Below are positions 60,922 through 64,000 of a stretch of 64,000 nucleotides of DNA, piece after piece. Position 1 is the first letter of the stretch. Each line of letters begins with the position of its first letter. The DNA is from GCA-2706205 sp964215955 (GTDB taxonomy: Bacteria; Bdellovibrionota; Bacteriovoracia; Bacteriovoracales; Bacteriovoracaceae): contig CAXPDR010000031.1 of the NCBI GenBank assembly GCA_964215955.1, positions 62,001 through 126,000 on the forward strand, given 5' to 3'. The translations under genes and the position numbers were made by a program. A model generated the notes under the pieces. The model worked only from the letters and a program-made list of their open reading frames with translations. It ran no database searches and had not been told where the DNA came from.

Positions 60922-60956
60922 AAGACCCCTAGTCTTATCGACGAGTATTGGGTCTT
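60922..60956. promoter_or_regulatory. Inverted repeat upstream of the K+ channel gene
   Basis: AAGACCC (60922-60928) and GGGTCTT (60950-60956) form a perfect 7-bp inverted repeat with a 21-base spacer. It lies 4-38 bases before the channel start on the minus strand. It could be a transcript hairpin or an operator; the role is unknown. Confidence 0.4.
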
Positions 60957-61112
60957 CTTTAGTTATTGGCCAAAGAATAATCACTTTTGTTAAGTGGATA
61001 TATAAATGTTTCATTAAGACTTTAACCTTTTTTAGAACTTGCTAAACTTTTATTAAGAGTTAAGTCATGTGTGGATTTAACTTGTTAATGTTGGAAGGAG
61101 TAAAATAGTAAA

Positions 61113-61433
61113 ATGATGGATGTTGCGACTGAACATGATTCGAATGTTATTGAAGTGGAATTTGCTGGAGTTCAAGCTAAATTAGTAGGTAACGAACCAA
61201 TTGATGACCCCTTAGAGGATCTTTTGAATGAATTCGCTGAGTTTGAAGAAGATGAAGCAGGTTTTGAGAAAGAAGACTTTATTTTTCATCATGGAAATGG
61301 CGAAGACTTTAAAGTTAGCTTTAAAGATTCTACCGTCCAAATTACGGAATCTCTAATTGAGCAAACTCAAAGAATTAAGGAAGATATCTCCAGATTAACT
61401 TATTATCTAGATGAAATGTATATAGATAGATAA
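61113..61433 (+). CDS. Small acidic protein of unknown function
   Basis: The 106 residues (the second Met is also a possible start) contain an acidic middle (LEDLLNEFAEFEEDEAGFEKED) and a helical end with Tyr-rich TYYLDEMYID. No signal peptide or motif is recognised. A GGAAGGAG site lies 12 bases before the first ATG, a somewhat long spacing. The upstream 195 bases hold the divergent promoters. It precedes the large exported protein by 78 bases. Confidence 0.55.
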   Translation: MMDVATEHDSNVIEVEFAGVQAKLVGNEPIDDPLEDLLNEFAEFEEDEAGFEKEDFIFHHGNGEDFKVSFKDSTVQITESLIEQTQRIKEDISRLTYYLDEMYIDR

Positions 61434-61511
61434 ATACACGAAATCTGGTAAAACCAACTTAAATAATCAAGCAAATTGTAAAAACGACCGATTAACTTCA
61501 TAGGAGATTCT

Positions 61512-63968
61512 ATGAAATTATTTGGTGGCCTTTTTTTTACGGCATTTTTCTTTTCTTTATTTATTTTTAAGTTCCAAGGTGAACATAGTAAAAGGCACTT
61601 TACTAATCACCGATCGGTCTCAAGCGTAAGTGAAAATGGTTTTGATAAGATTAATTTTAGAAGAAGTTTTCTTTCTCTAAATGAATCTCAAAAAGTAAAA
61701 GGGTTGATATATAAACCTGGAGAGCTCAACGACTATATGCAACGGTTGTTTGGGCAGCTCATTCAAAAAGCTAATGAATATACTACTGAAAACAATCTTT
61801 ATCTACCAGAACATGGAAGTCATTTAAATCATAACGTTTTTCTTTTAATGTCCCTTCAGGTTCCTATGCATGAAAGCTCTTTAAGTCATTTTAGGAGAAA
61901 GGATCCTAAAGAATACTGTTATTGGAGTAATAGTGTCTTAGATCCAAAAGACCCAATAGATTTCCCTGAGAAATATTACCCTGCAAAGATTAATAATGCT
62001 TATAATGCCATCGAAAAAATTCTAGAGGCCAATAATAAAAGATCTAAAAAAGAAGTATTAGATAAGTCTTCTTGTATGAAGTTTGACAAGTTGGATGGGC
62101 AAAGACGGTGTACAGTTGAGGAAGCCTATGAAGTAGAACTAGAGCTTAGAAAAAAATATTGCAAGAACTATACTTTTAAAAAAGGTTTCGCGCATGAACT
62201 ATTAACTCAGAATAACAAAAAGGATTATGATAAATTTGAAGCTCATTGTTCCGACTTAAGCTTCGGTCTTGTGACCTTGAGTAATACTGAATATCTACGC
62301 TATGGTATGGATATGTTCGATCAAGCGGTAGGATCTCCTAATGAATTCGTTCACTGCGAAGATCTACATTACCTAGATGAAGTTAATCAGCTATTATTTT
62401 CAAATGATTATAAAGATGTAGGAATTTTAATGTTTAATGCTGAATCTCATCCCCATGTATTTGCATCTGGAAATATTTATGATTTTGACTTTGTCTTAAA
62501 TTATGGAACAGAATTTCTATTTGATGGATTTTATGGATTATATAATTATAATTTAGATCATGAAAAAGGTGGAGAATCATTCGTACCACAAAGAGGTCAG
62601 GAATGTTTTCACGACTATGATGAAAAACTTTTTTCTGAACGGGTAAAAATGATCCGAGGAGCATGGGCCGGTAAATATAATTCAGGAAATCTAGGAGAAA
62701 GCTGTAGAATGTTTGATCCTAATACTGAGCCTAAATATAAAAAGAATGATATTAATTATATTAATAATTTAGCTAAAGTTTTTTATGAGTTTAAAGACGA
62801 TCCAAAATTTAAAAGTGAATTTGGGTATCTGGGTGAAAGTTTAAATCCAAGTTTGTTTCATAAGTATCTTCCAAAGGATTCTCTTGAATATAGGGCCTAT
62901 CAAGAACTAATTAATAACGTCTATAATGGAGTCAATGATACGGTATATATCTCTCAAGTTTTGAAAACTAATTATGGAGATAAGTTAGAAGAAGACTCTG
63001 ATGAAATTGTAATTGATGACAATGTATTACCTGAAGTTGCGCTCAGTGATATTGATGGAAATTATGTCTCTGAAGTAACTACCATTTCACAATTAACAAC
63101 TGTAACTAAGGAAAATGAAAAAGAAGAAGTTGTTGAACAAACATCAGATGAGAGTGAGAATGAACAAGTCAATTCTCAAATTTCTCAAGAACATCCTATT
63201 ATTGAAAAAGAGTCGAAAAAGGAACAAGATTTGCCGAGTAAAAATAATGATGTTGTCGTAAGTACCCAAGCGGAGAGTGAAAAGCTAAAACCTATCTCGT
63301 TATCGACTCCTAAAATTAAACATAAATTTGATATCTCGTTGATAGAAGAGAGTATGGAAAAACAAATTTCTAAAGAATACCAACAGGTTGATGAAATGTT
63401 TAAAGATAGCGTTATTGCAAAACCTGCAATTGAATTTCCCGTACTCAATGATGATGAAGTCAGTCATTTTACTTTTGGGACGAATATAAATATTAGAAAA
63501 AATGCCGATTATGAATATGAGTCTGTCTGTGCCAACACCAGAGATTTTGGCAATGGTGTTTTTAAACTAAAAAAATACGAAGAGATTAATGGATTTTATA
63601 AAGTTATTTTCGAACCGACCATCCAAGGTCTTATACAAGAGCAATGTGGAGGACAAAAGCAAAACTATATCCACAAAAGTGTGGTGAGAAAAAGAATGCT
63701 AGTTGAAGATGGTGGATTTAAATATTTAATCGCAGATAGGGTCATTCGTGATCGGTATGGAATGAGTAAATCTATTGAGGTCGGTGCTATCTCTGCAAGT
63801 GAAAGCAAACCGGTGTTGTTGAAGATAACCAAAGTTAAACCGATAAAATATAAGGGGAATACCTATATGTGGTATGAGTTTTTATATGAAAAAGACGGTA
63901 AGAAAAGATGGTTTTATGATCATATGGTAGGTGAGCCATCTCATTTAAGGAGTGTTGATGAAATTTAA
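61512..63968 (+). CDS. Large exported protein with lysozyme-like and SH3-like regions
   Basis: The 818-residue protein has a hydrophobic N-terminus (FGGLFFTAFFFSLFIFKF) that is probably a signal peptide or anchor. Residues about 115-400 contain elements like those of lytic transglycosylases: SLQVPMHESSL (candidate catalytic Glu), CSDLSFGLVTLSNTEYL (like G-L-x-Q), and IRGAWAGKYNSGNLG (like A-x-x-YN-x-G). An acidic, Lys/Gln-rich linker follows (about 500-640). The last about 180 residues include an SH3-like stretch (FGTNINIRKNADYEYESVC). If correct, it cuts peptidoglycan. Start ATG with AGGAGA. It overlaps the next gene by 11 bases. Confidence 0.58.
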   Translation: MKLFGGLFFTAFFFSLFIFKFQGEHSKRHFTNHRSVSSVSENGFDKINFRRSFLSLNESQKVKGLIYKPGELNDYMQRLFGQLIQKANEYTTENNLYLPEHGSHLNHNVFLLMSLQVPMHESSLSHFRRKDPKEYCYWSNSVLDPKDPIDFPEKYYPAKINNAYNAIEKILEANNKRSKKEVLDKSSCMKFDKLDGQRRCTVEEAYEVELELRKKYCKNYTFKKGFAHELLTQNNKKDYDKFEAHCSDLSFGLVTLSNTEYLRYGMDMFDQAVGSPNEFVHCEDLHYLDEVNQLLFSNDYKDVGILMFNAESHPHVFASGNIYDFDFVLNYGTEFLFDGFYGLYNYNLDHEKGGESFVPQRGQECFHDYDEKLFSERVKMIRGAWAGKYNSGNLGESCRMFDPNTEPKYKKNDINYINNLAKVFYEFKDDPKFKSEFGYLGESLNPSLFHKYLPKDSLEYRAYQELINNVYNGVNDTVYISQVLKTNYGDKLEEDSDEIVIDDNVLPEVALSDIDGNYVSEVTTISQLTTVTKENEKEEVVEQTSDESENEQVNSQISQEHPIIEKESKKEQDLPSKNNDVVVSTQAESEKLKPISLSTPKIKHKFDISLIEESMEKQISKEYQQVDEMFKDSVIAKPAIEFPVLNDDEVSHFTFGTNINIRKNADYEYESVCANTRDFGNGVFKLKKYEEINGFYKVIFEPTIQGLIQEQCGGQKQNYIHKSVVRKRMLVEDGGFKYLIADRVIRDRYGMSKSIEVGAISASESKPVLLKITKVKPIKYKGNTYMWYEFLYEKDGKKRWFYDHMVGEPSHLRSVDEI

Positions 63969-64000
63969 ATATGGAATTGGAATTCTTGCACTTTTGTTTG
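63958..64000 (+). CDS. Partial start of an exported protein
   Basis: An ATG at 63958, with AAGGAG five bases upstream, opens MKFKYGIGILALLF, a signal-peptide-like start. It overlaps the end of the 818-codon gene by 11 bases, so the two are coupled. The frame continues beyond the window. Confidence 0.7.
   Translation, partial: MKFKYGIGILALLF

Noticed and set aside
1..64000. CRISPR array, tRNA, rRNA or prophage
   Set aside because: I saw no regularly spaced direct repeats, no cloverleaf-type sequence with CCA-end features, and no phage structural genes.

Overview
The window is AT-rich, densely packed bacterial chromosome, very probably from a member of the Bdellovibrionota (Bacteriovorax-like). 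This assignment is inference, resting on low GC, many secreted or lipoprotein genes of unknown family, a complete lower mevalonate pathway in place of visible MEP genes, frequent TTG starts and many 4-base ATGA overlaps. I see no rRNA, tRNA, CRISPR array or prophage. One transposase gene is the only mobile-element sign. No gene-free stretch exceeds about 300 bases.

Layout. 1-4.5 kb: a partial secreted protein, two U32-family genes (tRNA hydroxylation type), a lipoprotein and an RlmL-like rRNA methyltransferase. 4.6-11.7 kb: an eight-gene plus-strand operon with the mevalonate pathway (fni, mvaA, a GYDIA-type GHMP kinase, mvaD, mvk), preceded by a DOMON-like protein and an RsmI-like methylase and followed by a PilZ protein. 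HMG-CoA synthase is not in the window. 11.7-16.7 kb: a crotonase-like protein, the trxB operon with a good promoter and terminator, and two tandem outer-membrane barrel proteins with a shared N-terminal domain. 16.7-24.2 kb, minus strand: glpD, an acidic protein with a YbjQ-like end, secA, an M23 peptidase and a PP2C phosphatase. This lies divergent from the prkA-yeaH-spoVR operon (24.4-29.1 kb).

29-33.5 kb holds secreted proteins: a matrixin metalloprotease, a small barrel, a repeat-rich protein and one unknown. 33.5-41.2 kb is a housekeeping block: a sigma-32-type factor, rpsO, pnp with a structured leader, an M16 peptidase, dut, two small proteins including a [2Fe-2S] ferredoxin, and a POT peptide transporter. 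41.2-53.8 kb is accessory and envelope-related: lipoproteins, an SH3/barrel protein, a transposase, an Ntn-hydrolase, an App1-like phosphatase, acylphosphatase, a three-gene coiled-coil operon that includes a secreted protein readable only from an ATT start, and an N-formylglutamate amidohydrolase-like gene. 53.9-59.5 kb: inosine-guanosine kinase gsk with a nuclease-like partner, a degenerate ABC-ATPase-like protein, and tandem mnmA genes of which the first has a broken PP-loop. 59.6-64 kb: a cyclic-nucleotide-gated K+ channel-like protein, an acidic small protein, and a large secreted protein with lysozyme-like motifs and an SH3-like C-terminus, followed by the start of another secreted protein.

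The strongest leads are the switch-like pnp leader, the ATT-start secreted gene in the coiled-coil operon, the Bacteroidota-like mevalonate set, the pseudo-MnmA/MnmA pair, and the gsk/nuclease-like pair.
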